Shown in pieces: positions 32,431 through 41,405 of a DNA stretch of 44,623 bases. Source of the stretch: Bacteroidales bacterium UBA3844 (GTDB taxonomy: Bacteria; Bacteroidota; Bacteroidia; Bacteroidales; Paludibacteraceae). The stretch covers positions 1 to 44,623 of the forward strand of contig DGHQ01000005.1 in assembly GCA_002392915.1 (NCBI GenBank). The letters run 5' to 3'. A program made the translations under genes and the position numbers. Below the pieces are notes generated by a model, which saw only the letters and a list, made by a program, of their open reading frames with translations, was not told the origin of the DNA and made no database searches. Every line of letters starts with the position of its first letter. The first letter of the stretch is position 1.

Positions 32431-34778
32431 TGTATATCCTGTTTGAAGAACACCAATACGAAAGCTGCAAAGTAGAAAGAATTCTGAAAGACATTTATGT
32501 ACTTCAGGATGTAAACAAAGCAGTAAGCGTACAATTTGTGGGTTATTTCTACAACCCGCATCTACACGACTGCGTATTTATTTTGCCCAAAGTACTATTA
32601 ACTGAACAGGAAACACTAGTGGGCGTGACATTAGGGTCTGGTGATCCAGTAACGCCAGAAATGGTATTAACACCACAAGGTCAGGAAACGCTAAGCAAAG
32701 AATACCGTAAATTCATATATGAATTCTCAATATGGATATACAGAGCGTTGAACGTATTTTATAAAGCTAATCCTAAAAGTAAAGTCATTCTTTACAAACA
32801 TTTGCCTCAGACAGGCAAAGGACGCAAGCATCAATCTAAAACGTATCTCGATATTGTTTTGTCACTCATCAACTTCAATCAGGAAAATCGTGATTTCGTG
32901 CTATTCACAATCAAGAACCTGCATCGAGGAAACAATAAAATCAATTGGACACGTACGATTTCTCAATCACAGGCTTTCGTACAGGATAAGGACATAGTGT
33001 ACCTAAAGCCAGTAAACAAGAAACGTATTGTGAACTACGAGGAGGAACTATTCATCATCTTCTACAGTATCTTAAATTACCTGAACGGCGAGTATGGGTT
33101 CCATACGCCAATAGACATCCAGTACGAGTTGATTACAGGAAACAATTTCAAACAGTATTTGCGAGGAATGGGGAAAACAAGGCTGATGCAGATTAAGTAT
33201 AAGTACTTCTCAGACAAAGCACTACAGTTGTGGGACTTGTGCTATGCATTCTTCGAGAACTCATATCGCATTGCCATCAACACAAATGCCCAAGAATATT
33301 TACTATCCAAAAATTTCAACATCATATTCGAGGCAATGATTGACGAATTGATAGGAACACATCACTCGAATATTCCACATGGATTAGCAGATCAGGATGA
33401 TGGTAAAAAAGTGGATCATATATATACAGATTTAGCGTTAACCTCTGTAGATACCCAAACAAATAGAGAAGTCTATTATATTGGTGACAGCAAATACTAT
33501 AAGAGTGGACACAGACTGACATCCGAATCTATATATAAACAATATACCTACGCTCATAACGTCATTCAATGGAATATCAATCTTTTTCTGTCGGACGATA
33601 CCTCTTTTGACGAATTAGATATGCTTAAAAGAAAAGAAGACAGAAATAGATTTAATAAAATTAGATTGCAAGATGCAACAATTACTGAAGGATACGATGT
33701 AATTCCAAATTTCTTTATCAGTGCATTTGTCAATGATGATCTTAAATATAAACTTCAGGAGGATATCCGTAAACACACTGACAAGAACGGCAAACATTGC
33801 ACAAAGATCTCGTATCAATTTCCTGACCGTCTATTTGATAGAGACACTTTATTTCTTTCTCAATATGACGTGAACTTCTTACATATCCTCTTTTTATATG
33901 CAAGAAATAAATCCAATGAAAAATCACAGTGGAAAGAATCTGTGAGAAAAATGTTCCGTGACGAAATACGTTCTGTTATTCAAAATGAATTCACTATTTA
34001 TGCAATGCGTGCACGATTAGGAGTGGATGGTGCATTATACTTACAACAACATTTCTATGATCTAAACGGAAAGGTATTTCAACCATATGGAGAAGAACGA
34101 ACAATGTATTTTGCCTACGCAAGATCTACAAAAAACTGGGAGAAAACGCAAGCACAATACGAAGAATTGTCACAATACTTCATTATCGAGAAATGCAATA
34201 TGGGACAAGACCCAAAGGATGTTCTTAAGAAAAGTATTGATCAAGAATTACAAAAGCCTTTGTCCGTGTCATCACAATGGTTAACGCTACATTATTTGGA
34301 ACGATATAAAGACAAAGGAATTCTGTTTGGTTATTACAAAAACGATTCCCATTTACAATGGATTCTTGGAAACAATGACAAAGGATCATTGGTTTACAAC
34401 GTTCGTTTATTAGTAAAAGGAGAGGCACCAAGAGATGGTGCTAACACATCTTATTATTACGAAAAAAAGGATATCCAATTTGTTGTACTCTACACTGATG
34501 ACGTAGAAGAAACAGGCAAATTCAGAGTATTTCACGTAAAAGACACAGCAAGCAAAATTACAGATAAAAGAATGCGTGACACATGGTATCCATTTGATGT
34601 AAATGGTTCATATTTCTTTTTTAGATTCGATGAAGAAATAACTCTTGGAAAACTAAAGATCCGTGAACTATTAGCAAATCTACGAAGAAATTATTTTGAA
34701 GAATTTGGCACCTATGTTAACGGTGTACCAATGGTTACAACAGCAGAAGATGTTTTGAAATATCGAGATGGATTTTAA
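32430..34778 (+). CDS. McrC/LlaJI-like nuclease subunit (DUF2357-type), 782 aa
   Basis: 782 residues, larger than McrC (about 350). A nuclease-like core is seen at about residues 320-375: KVDHIYTDLAL gives a conserved Asp and IGDSKYYKSG supplies the D-x-K pair, a PD-(D/E)xK arrangement as in the McrC superfamily. The N-terminal and C-terminal parts are unassigned; the C-terminal third may recognise DNA. It is translationally coupled to the McrB-like gene (TGATG), so it is almost surely the cutting subunit of the same complex. The DUF2357/LlaJI label is my best guess. Confidence 0.75.
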   Translation: MYILFEEHQYESCKVERILKDIYVLQDVNKAVSVQFVGYFYNPHLHDCVFILPKVLLTEQETLVGVTLGSGDPVTPEMVLTPQGQETLSKEYRKFIYEFSIWIYRALNVFYKANPKSKVILYKHLPQTGKGRKHQSKTYLDIVLSLINFNQENRDFVLFTIKNLHRGNNKINWTRTISQSQAFVQDKDIVYLKPVNKKRIVNYEEELFIIFYSILNYLNGEYGFHTPIDIQYELITGNNFKQYLRGMGKTRLMQIKYKYFSDKALQLWDLCYAFFENSYRIAINTNAQEYLLSKNFNIIFEAMIDELIGTHHSNIPHGLADQDDGKKVDHIYTDLALTSVDTQTNREVYYIGDSKYYKSGHRLTSESIYKQYTYAHNVIQWNINLFLSDDTSFDELDMLKRKEDRNRFNKIRLQDATITEGYDVIPNFFISAFVNDDLKYKLQEDIRKHTDKNGKHCTKISYQFPDRLFDRDTLFLSQYDVNFLHILFLYARNKSNEKSQWKESVRKMFRDEIRSVIQNEFTIYAMRARLGVDGALYLQQHFYDLNGKVFQPYGEERTMYFAYARSTKNWEKTQAQYEELSQYFIIEKCNMGQDPKDVLKKSIDQELQKPLSVSSQWLTLHYLERYKDKGILFGYYKNDSHLQWILGNNDKGSLVYNVRLLVKGEAPRDGANTSYYYEKKDIQFVVLYTDDVEETGKFRVFHVKDTASKITDKRMRDTWYPFDVNGSYFFFRFDEEITLGKLKIRELLANLRRNYFEEFGTYVNGVPMVTTAEDVLKYRDGF

Positions 34779-34856
34779 CATCATTCATTTTCCCCAACGT
34801 CTTCCCCATCCTATTTCCCCAAATACTCATTCACAGATATTTGATCTCACTAGGAT

Positions 34857-35966
34857 CTAATCTTCCACAAGAAGATAATTAGTGCTTCTGCCACCAGAGT
34901 CTGCCACTCTGAGAATTCCGTATGCGACAAGTTCCTGTATGTCTCGAAGCGCGGTAGATGAAGAGATTTTATTGATTTTCGCCCACTTGGCATTTGTCAG
35001 ATTCCCTTCAAAGCCATCCCACATCATACTCACCATCTTCATCTGCCTCTCATTCATTACGACATCCCTATGCATTTGCCAAAACTGTGTCTTTTTTATT
35101 ATGGTTTCTGTCGTCGCAATCGCCTCTCCTACTGATATGTCAAGCGTGGTGAGAAACCATTGCAGCCACTTTGTTATGTCTGTATTCCCAACTGTTGTGG
35201 ACTCAAGAGCCGCATAATACTCTTTTTTGTTTTTGCATATAGTGTTCGACATACTATAGTATCTGTGAGGCAATCCATCCGCCCTGCATAAAAGCATGTC
35301 TGTTATGGTGCGTGTGAGACGTCCGTTTCCATCGTCAAAAGGATGTACAGCCACGAACCATAAATGCGCAATCCCAGCCTTCAAAATAGGATCTAATGAC
35401 GTATCTTCCTTTTTTACCCAGTCAAGAAATTCTTTCATCATCAACGGCACATCTTTTGATGCCGGGGCTTCATAATGGACCACTTCATGCCCCATGGCTC
35501 CAGATACCACTTGCATAGGTTCTTCACCTACTCGCCAATCGGCTACGGTTATCTTATACATTCCGCTTCTTCCCGTAGGAAACAAAGCAGCATGCCATCC
35601 AAACAGTCTTTCCTGCGACAAGGGTAACGAAGCATTTCTCACCGCATCCATCATCACTTCCACGACCCCTTCCGTATAGTGGTCGGGATTGGGCAGTCCT
35701 TCCGTCTCCACTCCTAAATGCCTTGCCACAGATGATCGAACACGCTGAGAATCAAGTACGACTCCTTCTATTTCACAAGACTTGACAATATCCATTGTTA
35801 TCATCTCTAATGATGATGCATTCTGCACATCCAATCCAAGCACCTTCATCATGCCTGTGAGCAGACCATGCTTGTAGCGGACAGAAGCCAATTGCGTCTG
35901 AAGTGCTACCTCATTCCATGTGAAATGTGGCCATTCTGGATATTGCCAAATATATACCGGTCTCAT
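34857..35966 (-). CDS. Fic-family protein (AMP-transferase type) with N-terminal inhibitory helix
   Basis: 369 residues. The Fic motif HPFDDGNGRLTR (His208 to Arg219) is complete, so nucleotide transfer (usually AMP from ATP onto a hydroxyl of a target protein) is expected. An inhibitory [S/T]xxxE[G/N] motif is visible as SCEIEG (Ser63, Glu67), which marks class II Fic proteins auto-inhibited by an N-terminal helix. A DUF4172-like N-terminus (YIWQYPEWPHFTW) and a C-terminal winged helix (NLTNAKWAKINKISSSTALR) match the common Bacteroidota architecture. Target unknown. It is transcribed opposite to the restriction operon. Confidence 0.93.
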   Translation of the reverse strand: MRPVYIWQYPEWPHFTWNEVALQTQLASVRYKHGLLTGMMKVLGLDVQNASSLEMITMDIVKSCEIEGVVLDSQRVRSSVARHLGVETEGLPNPDHYTEGVVEVMMDAVRNASLPLSQERLFGWHAALFPTGRSGMYKITVADWRVGEEPMQVVSGAMGHEVVHYEAPASKDVPLMMKEFLDWVKKEDTSLDPILKAGIAHLWFVAVHPFDDGNGRLTRTITDMLLCRADGLPHRYYSMSNTICKNKKEYYAALESTTVGNTDITKWLQWFLTTLDISVGEAIATTETIIKKTQFWQMHRDVVMNERQMKMVSMMWDGFEGNLTNAKWAKINKISSSTALRDIQELVAYGILRVADSGGRSTNYLLVED

Positions 35967-36320
35967 ATTCTCAATCTAATTATGACGCGATTCCATCCGC
36001 TATTCACTTCATATTTTGACGCGAATAATCGATTCATTCACGTCATTTTAGCTATTTAACAACAAAAAATAATAACAAATCTAACAAACTATCCCATATT
36101 CCACAAACAAATCCGTCTAAAAAACATATGGGAAATTTTCCATATTCTTTTTCACATCATCCTATTTTCCCCACGTCTCCGCAAACGCTTATTCATGGAT
36201 ATTTTTCTCTATTATTTTGTCTATCTGACCGACATAATAAAAAGGGATGTTGATGAGACGGAATGAAGCATCAAAAAATCTTTCAGTTAACAATCTGATA
36301 ATATGATACTTAGATATAAC

Positions 36321-36508
36321 TTTCTTTCTAAAACATAGGCAACTTTCAGCTATTTTCTTTCTAAAACATAGGCAAGATTCAGCCATTTTTCTTCTAAAAC
36401 ATAGGCAACTTTCAGTTATTTTTCTTCTAAAACATAGGCAAGATTCAGCCATTTTCTTTCTAAAACATAGGCAACTTTCAGCTATTTTTCTTCTAAAACA
36501 TAGGCAGG
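36321..36508. repeat. Six tandem copies of a 33-bp repeat (CTAAAACATAGGCAA core)
   Basis: A core TTCTAAAACATAGGCAA recurs six times at a period near 33 bp, with alternating AACTTTCAG and GATTCAGCC parts. The number of copies divides evenly into codons, so the minus strand shows a repeating false peptide. The rest of the 35967-36625 gap is AT-rich, with no gene seen. Confidence 0.9.
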
Positions 36509-36529
36509 ATAGGTCTCACGACCTATCCT
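36506..36529. terminator. Perfect 10-bp stem next to the 33-bp repeats
   Basis: AGGATAGGTC and GACCTATCCT pair around TCAC, with TT after it. Works on either strand; weak T-run on the plus strand. Confidence 0.45.
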
Positions 36530-36592
36530 TTGGTATGCCGCGCCTACGGTGCTAAAAGTGGTGTGTTCAATGGTAATTTCGGATAAAATAAT

Positions 36593-36600
36593 TAAATTTG
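36593..36600 (+). promoter_or_regulatory. Putative -7 box (TAAATTTG) for the AraC-type regulator
   Basis: TAAATTTG fits TAnnTTTG, 25 nt upstream of the ATG at 36626. Confidence 0.55.
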
Positions 36601-36625
36601 CATCGTCAAACAACCGAATATTTTA

Positions 36626-37888
36626 ATGAACTCATACATATCATCTATTCAGTATTTAGGCATCATGGTGCAGGGCGGAAATATCTTCTACTTCCTGATC
36701 AACGCCATTTTCCTTTTCTTCATAATGCCCAAACTGCAACCTAAACGTAATGCGGCTGCCGCTGCCATTCATAACTCTCTTGGCTGGTTGTTGCTGGTCT
36801 TCGTCGCTAACTATAGTTTGTGGATCGTCCCCGAACTCTTCCAACCGCAGTGCGGCTACTACCGAATCGGAAATGTTTACCCCAATTATAAGACGCTGAT
36901 GGAGTATATGGACCTCGCTGTCCTTCCGCTTTCCATGGTGTTCGGATCCACCGTCCTTCTTGGCAAAATGCCTCCAAAATGGATCGGAGCATCTATCCTT
37001 TTGCCATACTTGACCTACAGTCTGAACGATATTTTTGAAATTCTTCCATTCAAACTCTACACATTCGCTTATATATCCACAATCATCGTGGTGATCGCAC
37101 AGCTTGCCTGGTACGGCTTCTTCATACGCAAATTCGACAAAAAACTGATGGAAAACTACTCAAATATCGACCGTCGCTCCATCAAATGGGTGTTTTGGAC
37201 GCTCGTGCCCCTTCTTGTGCTCACGCTCCTATATATTCCTCTCAATATGATGACCAACGTGGATGAATGGATGGTGCTTTATGATTTTCTCACTCTGCTT
37301 ATCATAACCGGCATCGTCGGTCATTCTCTATCTCATAAGGTCGACGAGATGACAATAGAGCTTATCTCCGAACAGATTGAGGAGATGGAAATCAAAGTCG
37401 ACGGTGGGAAAAAGGATGTAGACGCGAATGAGCCCGAATCTGTCGACGCTACACCGTCGGCAAATATAGATGCTGAGACAGGGGAACCGAAAAGCCAGGC
37501 AGACGAATCTTCTGCATCAACTGATAATGCCAAAGCCCAAACTTCTTCATCTCTCAGCAGCAAGTTTATGGATTTCGACGATGTCTTCAAAAAGCTGGAG
37601 GAGGAAAAATTCTATCTCGACACAGAGGTCAACATCGACTGGATATCAAGCAAGCTCGGAACCAACCGCCACTATGTGTCAGACTATCTCAACCGTGTCA
37701 AACACGTCTCTTTCTACGAATATGTGAATTCCCTCCGTCTCATCTATGCCGAACGACTGCTGAAGGAGGGAAAAGAAAAATTGGCAGACATCGCGTTCAT
37801 CTGCGGTTTCAACAGCGACCATACATTCCGTCGACTTTTCAAAGAAAAATACGGATGCACTCCGTTGCAATATCAAAAAAACGCATGA
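36626..37888 (+). CDS. AraC-family regulator with membrane-embedded N-terminus
   Basis: 420 residues. About six to seven hydrophobic segments occupy residues 1-245. A charged, Ala/Ser/Glu-rich linker (about 250-310) is followed by an AraC HTH pair (about 320-418): WISSKLGTNRHYVSDYLN as first helix-turn-helix and DIAFICGFNSDHTFRRLFKE as second, then KYGCTPLQYQ. Such membrane AraC regulators are common in Bacteroidota and presumably sense an envelope signal; target genes are unknown. The small secreted proteins nearby are possible targets, but this is only proximity. Confidence 0.88.
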   Translation: MNSYISSIQYLGIMVQGGNIFYFLINAIFLFFIMPKLQPKRNAAAAAIHNSLGWLLLVFVANYSLWIVPELFQPQCGYYRIGNVYPNYKTLMEYMDLAVLPLSMVFGSTVLLGKMPPKWIGASILLPYLTYSLNDIFEILPFKLYTFAYISTIIVVIAQLAWYGFFIRKFDKKLMENYSNIDRRSIKWVFWTLVPLLVLTLLYIPLNMMTNVDEWMVLYDFLTLLIITGIVGHSLSHKVDEMTIELISEQIEEMEIKVDGGKKDVDANEPESVDATPSANIDAETGEPKSQADESSASTDNAKAQTSSSLSSKFMDFDDVFKKLEEEKFYLDTEVNIDWISSKLGTNRHYVSDYLNRVKHVSFYEYVNSLRLIYAERLLKEGKEKLADIAFICGFNSDHTFRRLFKEKYGCTPLQYQKNA

Positions 37889-37914
37889 TTTGGTAGCGAT
37901 TTATTTATGTTTTT

Positions 37915-38268
37915 TGAGGATTGTTAAGGACAGAACGTCCTAACCCCTTTCCAAGTGCGAGCCGTAAGGCGAGCACATAAAAATAGGCTTTGTCCTATTT
38001 ATGACTGATTTTTCCATCTTTTTTCGTCTGAAAGACGTTACCGAGCGAAGCGAGAGTAACCCGTGACGAAGTCTCGGGATAATGACACAAAAACTTTGCC
38101 TGAAAGGCAATACCATAAGTACTGCCTTCTCGTCTCTTTTTCTCAAAAAAAAGGCGTAGCCTTTCTCTGTAAACCTTGTGCCTCTGTGTTTTTTATTAAA
38201 TTTATGTGCTCGCCTACGGCTCGCATTTTGAGAGAGGTTAGGGCGTTCCGCCCTTAACAATCCTCAAA
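37915..38268. repeat. Composite non-coding element bounded by inverted copies of a dispersed repeat
   Basis: Left end (37915-37985) holds GAGGATTGTTAAGGACAGAA-type sequence with a GCGAGC-rich part; right end (38204-38268) is its inverted copy (GTTAGGGCGTTCCGCCCTTA then ACAATCCTC). The middle includes 38024-38082, whose inverted copy is at 27953-28009. No ORF of note lies inside. It fills most of the 37889-38505 gap; the rest holds the element at 38331. Confidence 0.75.
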
Positions 38269-38330
38269 CCACAAAAAAAGTTCAAACAATCCGATTTAGT
38301 GCATATCACTAATACACAACACCTTACCAA

Positions 38331-38380
38331 TTTGTACAATTTGTGAAAACGTACAAATTGTGAACTTCACAAACTGTCCA
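38331..38380 (+). promoter_or_regulatory. Upstream element shared with 28458-28508
   Basis: TTTGTACAATTTGTGAA, then ACAAATTGTGAACTTCACAA and ACTGTCC match the minus-strand element upstream of the secreted-protein gene at 28336. It lies 126 nt before the ATG at 38506, against 122 nt in the other case. Confidence 0.6.
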
Positions 38381-38423
38381 CACACATTTCCTAAACTGTC
38401 CGTCCAGCCCCGTAATCATAGTC

Positions 38424-38431
38424 TATCTTTG
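38424..38431 (+). promoter_or_regulatory. Putative -7 box (TATCTTTG)
   Basis: TATCTTTG fits TAnnTTTG, 75 nt before the ATG at 38506 and 44 nt after the shared element. Confidence 0.55.
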
Positions 38432-38505
38432 CTACGTCGATGAGAACGAAAGAGATCTCACCTGACACAAGAATTAAGATATTCATTCATTAAAAATTTA
38501 CGACT

Positions 38506-38784
38506 ATGAAAAAGATATTATTTACAATCGCATTTGTGGCTGTTTCATTTATGGCAAACGCATTAGAGACACAATTCTTCTCAGTTGATTTCGACAAGAT
38601 GGAATTAGTGAAAGACGGAGAGACATACGAATTGCTAGAGGTCAGCAAGAAAGAGCTGGTAAACGGCCGAGTTGTGACATACCGCTGCATGGATCAAAGT
38701 TTGAGAGCAGTAGCATTCAAATTATTGGTATCCAACAAAGGAAGATTCTTGAGATTCAGAAAATGCGTATTGGAATCAAAATAA
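38506..38784 (+). CDS. Small secreted protein of unknown function
   Basis: 92 residues. A signal peptide ends near ANALET, then a compact basic domain follows (FFSVDFDKMELVKDGETYEL, NGRVVTYRCM, KGRFLRFRKCVLE) with two cysteines. It is not obviously homologous to the two paralogues at 28067 and 38977, but it shares with the first an upstream element and with the second the sequence TTACGACT just before the start codon. Those links suggest one regulon. Confidence 0.7.
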   Translation: MKKILFTIAFVAVSFMANALETQFFSVDFDKMELVKDGETYELLEVSKKELVNGRVVTYRCMDQSLRAVAFKLLVSNKGRFLRFRKCVLESK

Positions 38785-38812
38785 ATTATGGCTGATAAAT
38801 AGGTCATTGTAT

Positions 38813-38880
38813 TTGAGGATTGCAAAGGGCGGAACGCCCTTGCCCTCCTCGCCAGTGCGAGCCGAAGGCGAGCGCATATA
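38813..38880 (+). repeat. Dispersed intergenic repeat, copy 4
   Basis: GAGGATTGCAAAGGGCGGAA, then CGCCCTT and GCGAGCCGAAGGCGAGCGCA, matching copies at 14608, 37915 and 38204. Confidence 0.75.
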
Positions 38881-38976
38881 TAGGTAGAATAAACAAAGAG
38901 ACTTGGATCTTAAGAGAAAATCTGCTTTTTATAAGAAAAAGAATTAGGTCGTAGGGAAGAACACTTAGACAAAACC

Positions 38977-39270
38977 TTAATTGATTTTGTGTTCTGTGTT
39001 TTGTATGTTATTATCCGCCACCTTATTGTCGGCCATATTTTTCTTCACGTAAGCTCTTGCCTTCTTTACCTCAAAGAAAGTGCGTGAATCTGTTTGGTGA
39101 GCCACTCCGTTGACAACAACGAAATAGTTTGGAACTCGATCGCCTTTTTCATTAATAGTGCATTTAATGTAAGTTTTCTCCACTGAAGCGGCATTAAAAT
39201 CGTTTGCCAAAACTGGAGTAAAGACAAATGCTAAAGCAATTGAAAGCATCTTGAAAAATGTAGTTTTCAT
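38977..39270 (-). CDS. Small secreted protein, paralogue of the one at 28067
   Basis: 97 residues. A signal peptide ends near VLANDF; the core EKTYIKCTINEKGDRVPNYF, then VVVNGVAHQTDSRTFFEVKK, differs from the 28067 protein at only a few positions. The tail is Asn/Lys-rich and variable. Function unknown. A -7 box lies at 39335-39342 and the bases before the start (TTACGACT) equal those before the 38506 gene. Confidence 0.75.
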   Translation of the reverse strand: MKTTFFKMLSIALAFVFTPVLANDFNAASVEKTYIKCTINEKGDRVPNYFVVVNGVAHQTDSRTFFEVKKARAYVKKNMADNKVADNNIQNTEHKIN

Positions 39271-39334
39271 AGTCGTAAAGCTAAATACTTTTTATAATTT
39301 GTGTTCACGAAATTGTTGATTCCGTTTACATTGG

Positions 39335-39342
39335 CAAAGATA
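39335..39342 (-). promoter_or_regulatory. Putative -7 box (TATCTTTG) for the 38977 gene
   Basis: Minus strand TATCTTTG, 65 nt upstream of the start codon. The rest of the 39271-39766 gap is AT-rich; I saw nothing else definite there. Confidence 0.5.
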
Positions 39343-39766
39343 GAGCATAGACAAAGACAGACGCATTAAAAATACTCCAAAATATAGTAAATTTACGCCA
39401 TGTTTAAATCAGATGAAAAAAACGTCAGGAATAAATGGATTTTCCATAATAAAACCTACAAACCAACGCCACATGTTACAATAATATTTAAATGATGTTA
39501 CATTTGGCATTCGTATGTCATGATATTTTTTACGTGAGTTTGACGAGCTGTGATTGATGAGGGTCTAAATTTGTTTTTAGAACTATTGTATTATAATTAA
39601 GGAAATTTACACCACGATTTTTTATAATTGAGCGAAAATCATTAACTTCGTCAGGTTCTCATTACAATATTTTATTAATAGAAAAGTATATTTCCACCAA
39701 TACACTATTTGGTACATTTTATAATAAAGGAACTTGATTATTTTATGATTCATTCGGAAATTAACT

Positions 39767-41401
39767 ATGGAATATAAATATACACCAAAGACTAAGGACG
39801 AATTGATTTCTGCGATTAAGAAAGAAATCGATCTTCAAGGCTACAAAGCAGATATAAACTGCATTGATACTTCTGCCATTATAGACATGAGTAAACTCTT
39901 TAAGGATAATGAGTTCAATGGTGACATATCTCAGTGGAATGTTGGCAATGTGACTGATATGTCTGGTATGTTTTATCATAGTTCATTTAATGGAGACATC
40001 TCGAAGTGGAATACAGGAAATGTAGTTAATATGAGCAGCATGTTTGCAGGATCAATTTTCAATGACGACATTTCCCAATGGGATGTATCCAGTGTGACTG
40101 ATATGGGATGTATGTTTGAATCAAGTCTTTTCAAAGGAGACATTTCCAAATGGGATGTTAGCAATGTGATTAACATGGCTAACATGTTTTCTTTAAGTAT
40201 GTTCGATGGAGACATATCACAATGGGATATACGCAATGTCAAGAATATGGAGAAAATGTTCTATGATTGTAAATTCACGGGAAATCTGTCTAATTGGAGA
40301 TTGAGCAGCGTGGAAGAAAAAAATTCCATGTTTGGTAAATGTTATTGTGTAATACCTGATGATTTTTATACACATAAGTATTTTCCCAAGACGAAAAAAG
40401 AGTTAAAAGAAGCAATTGATAACGAGATTAAATTGCAAGGAGAAGATGCAGACCTAAACTGTATAGACACATCTGCCATAACAGATATGTCAGGATTGTT
40501 TTCAGGAAGCTCTTTTGACGGAAACATTTCAAAATGGGACGTGGGCAATGTCACTAACATGAAATGTATGTTTGATTGTAGTGATTTTACTGGAGACATA
40601 TCCCAATGGGACGTCTCTAAGGTAAAAAATATGTCAGGTATGTTTTTTGACAGTCTTTTCAAAGGAGATATATCGCGATGGAATGTAACCAGTCTCACAA
40701 AAATTGAAGGTATGTTTGAACAAAGTGTTTGTAACATCCCTATATGGTATAAGAAATTGGTTACAAATCGCAAATACTATCCTAAAACAAAAGAGGAATT
40801 AATAGATGCAATCAGGACAGAAATCAATATTGAAGGTAATAATGCAAATCTAAACAATATAGATACTTCTGCCATTACAGATATGAGCGAATTATTTGCT
40901 AAAGTCGATCCATATTTTGATACAAATGGACTCAGTGAGTTTAATGGCGACATATCACAATGGAATGTGAGCAATGTCACTAATATGAGTGGCATGTTCT
41001 ATAGAAGTTGCTTTAATGGAAATATATCCAAGTGGGATGTCTCTAATGTTACAAACATGGCTTTTATGTTCTGGAATAGTCAATTTAATAAAAGTATATC
41101 CAAGTGGAATGTCAGCAGAGTTAAAAATATGACAGCAATGTTCCAGGGTAGTAAGTTCAAGGGTGATATTTCTAAGTGGAATGTTTCAAATGTCACTGAA
41201 ATGTCATTGATGTTTCAAGGATCTAGATTCAATGGCGACATATCCAAATGGAACGTATCTAAAGTAAAAATCATGTTGTGTATGTTCCAGGACAGTAAGT
41301 TCAAGGGAGATATTTCAGGATGGGATGTTCGCAAGGTAAAAGAAATGCTTGGCATGTTTGACAACTGCCCATGCAACATTCCAGAATGGTATAAAGGTTA
41401 G
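39767..41401 (+). CDS. DUF285 (BspA-like) repeat protein made of three fused modules
   Basis: 544 residues of repeats about 25 residues long with the pattern F-GDIS-W-V-NVT-M--MF. Three modules can be seen, each opening with a Y-PKTK-EL--AI--EI segment and a NIDTSAITDMS-LF motif, near residues 4, 204 and 336. Each ends near a Cys-x-Ile-Pro cap. There is no signal peptide, unusual for proteins often called surface proteins. The modules match the starts of the next two genes, so this looks like three once-separate genes joined. The function, perhaps protein binding, is not known. Confidence 0.85.
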   Translation: MEYKYTPKTKDELISAIKKEIDLQGYKADINCIDTSAIIDMSKLFKDNEFNGDISQWNVGNVTDMSGMFYHSSFNGDISKWNTGNVVNMSSMFAGSIFNDDISQWDVSSVTDMGCMFESSLFKGDISKWDVSNVINMANMFSLSMFDGDISQWDIRNVKNMEKMFYDCKFTGNLSNWRLSSVEEKNSMFGKCYCVIPDDFYTHKYFPKTKKELKEAIDNEIKLQGEDADLNCIDTSAITDMSGLFSGSSFDGNISKWDVGNVTNMKCMFDCSDFTGDISQWDVSKVKNMSGMFFDSLFKGDISRWNVTSLTKIEGMFEQSVCNIPIWYKKLVTNRKYYPKTKEELIDAIRTEINIEGNNANLNNIDTSAITDMSELFAKVDPYFDTNGLSEFNGDISQWNVSNVTNMSGMFYRSCFNGNISKWDVSNVTNMAFMFWNSQFNKSISKWNVSRVKNMTAMFQGSKFKGDISKWNVSNVTEMSLMFQGSRFNGDISKWNVSKVKIMLCMFQDSKFKGDISGWDVRKVKEMLGMFDNCPCNIPEWYKG

Positions 41402-41405
41402 GACT

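Noticed and set aside
36189..36452. Minus-strand ORF with repeating ESCLCFRRK peptide
   Set aside because: It is the translation of the 33-bp tandem repeats and has no start context.
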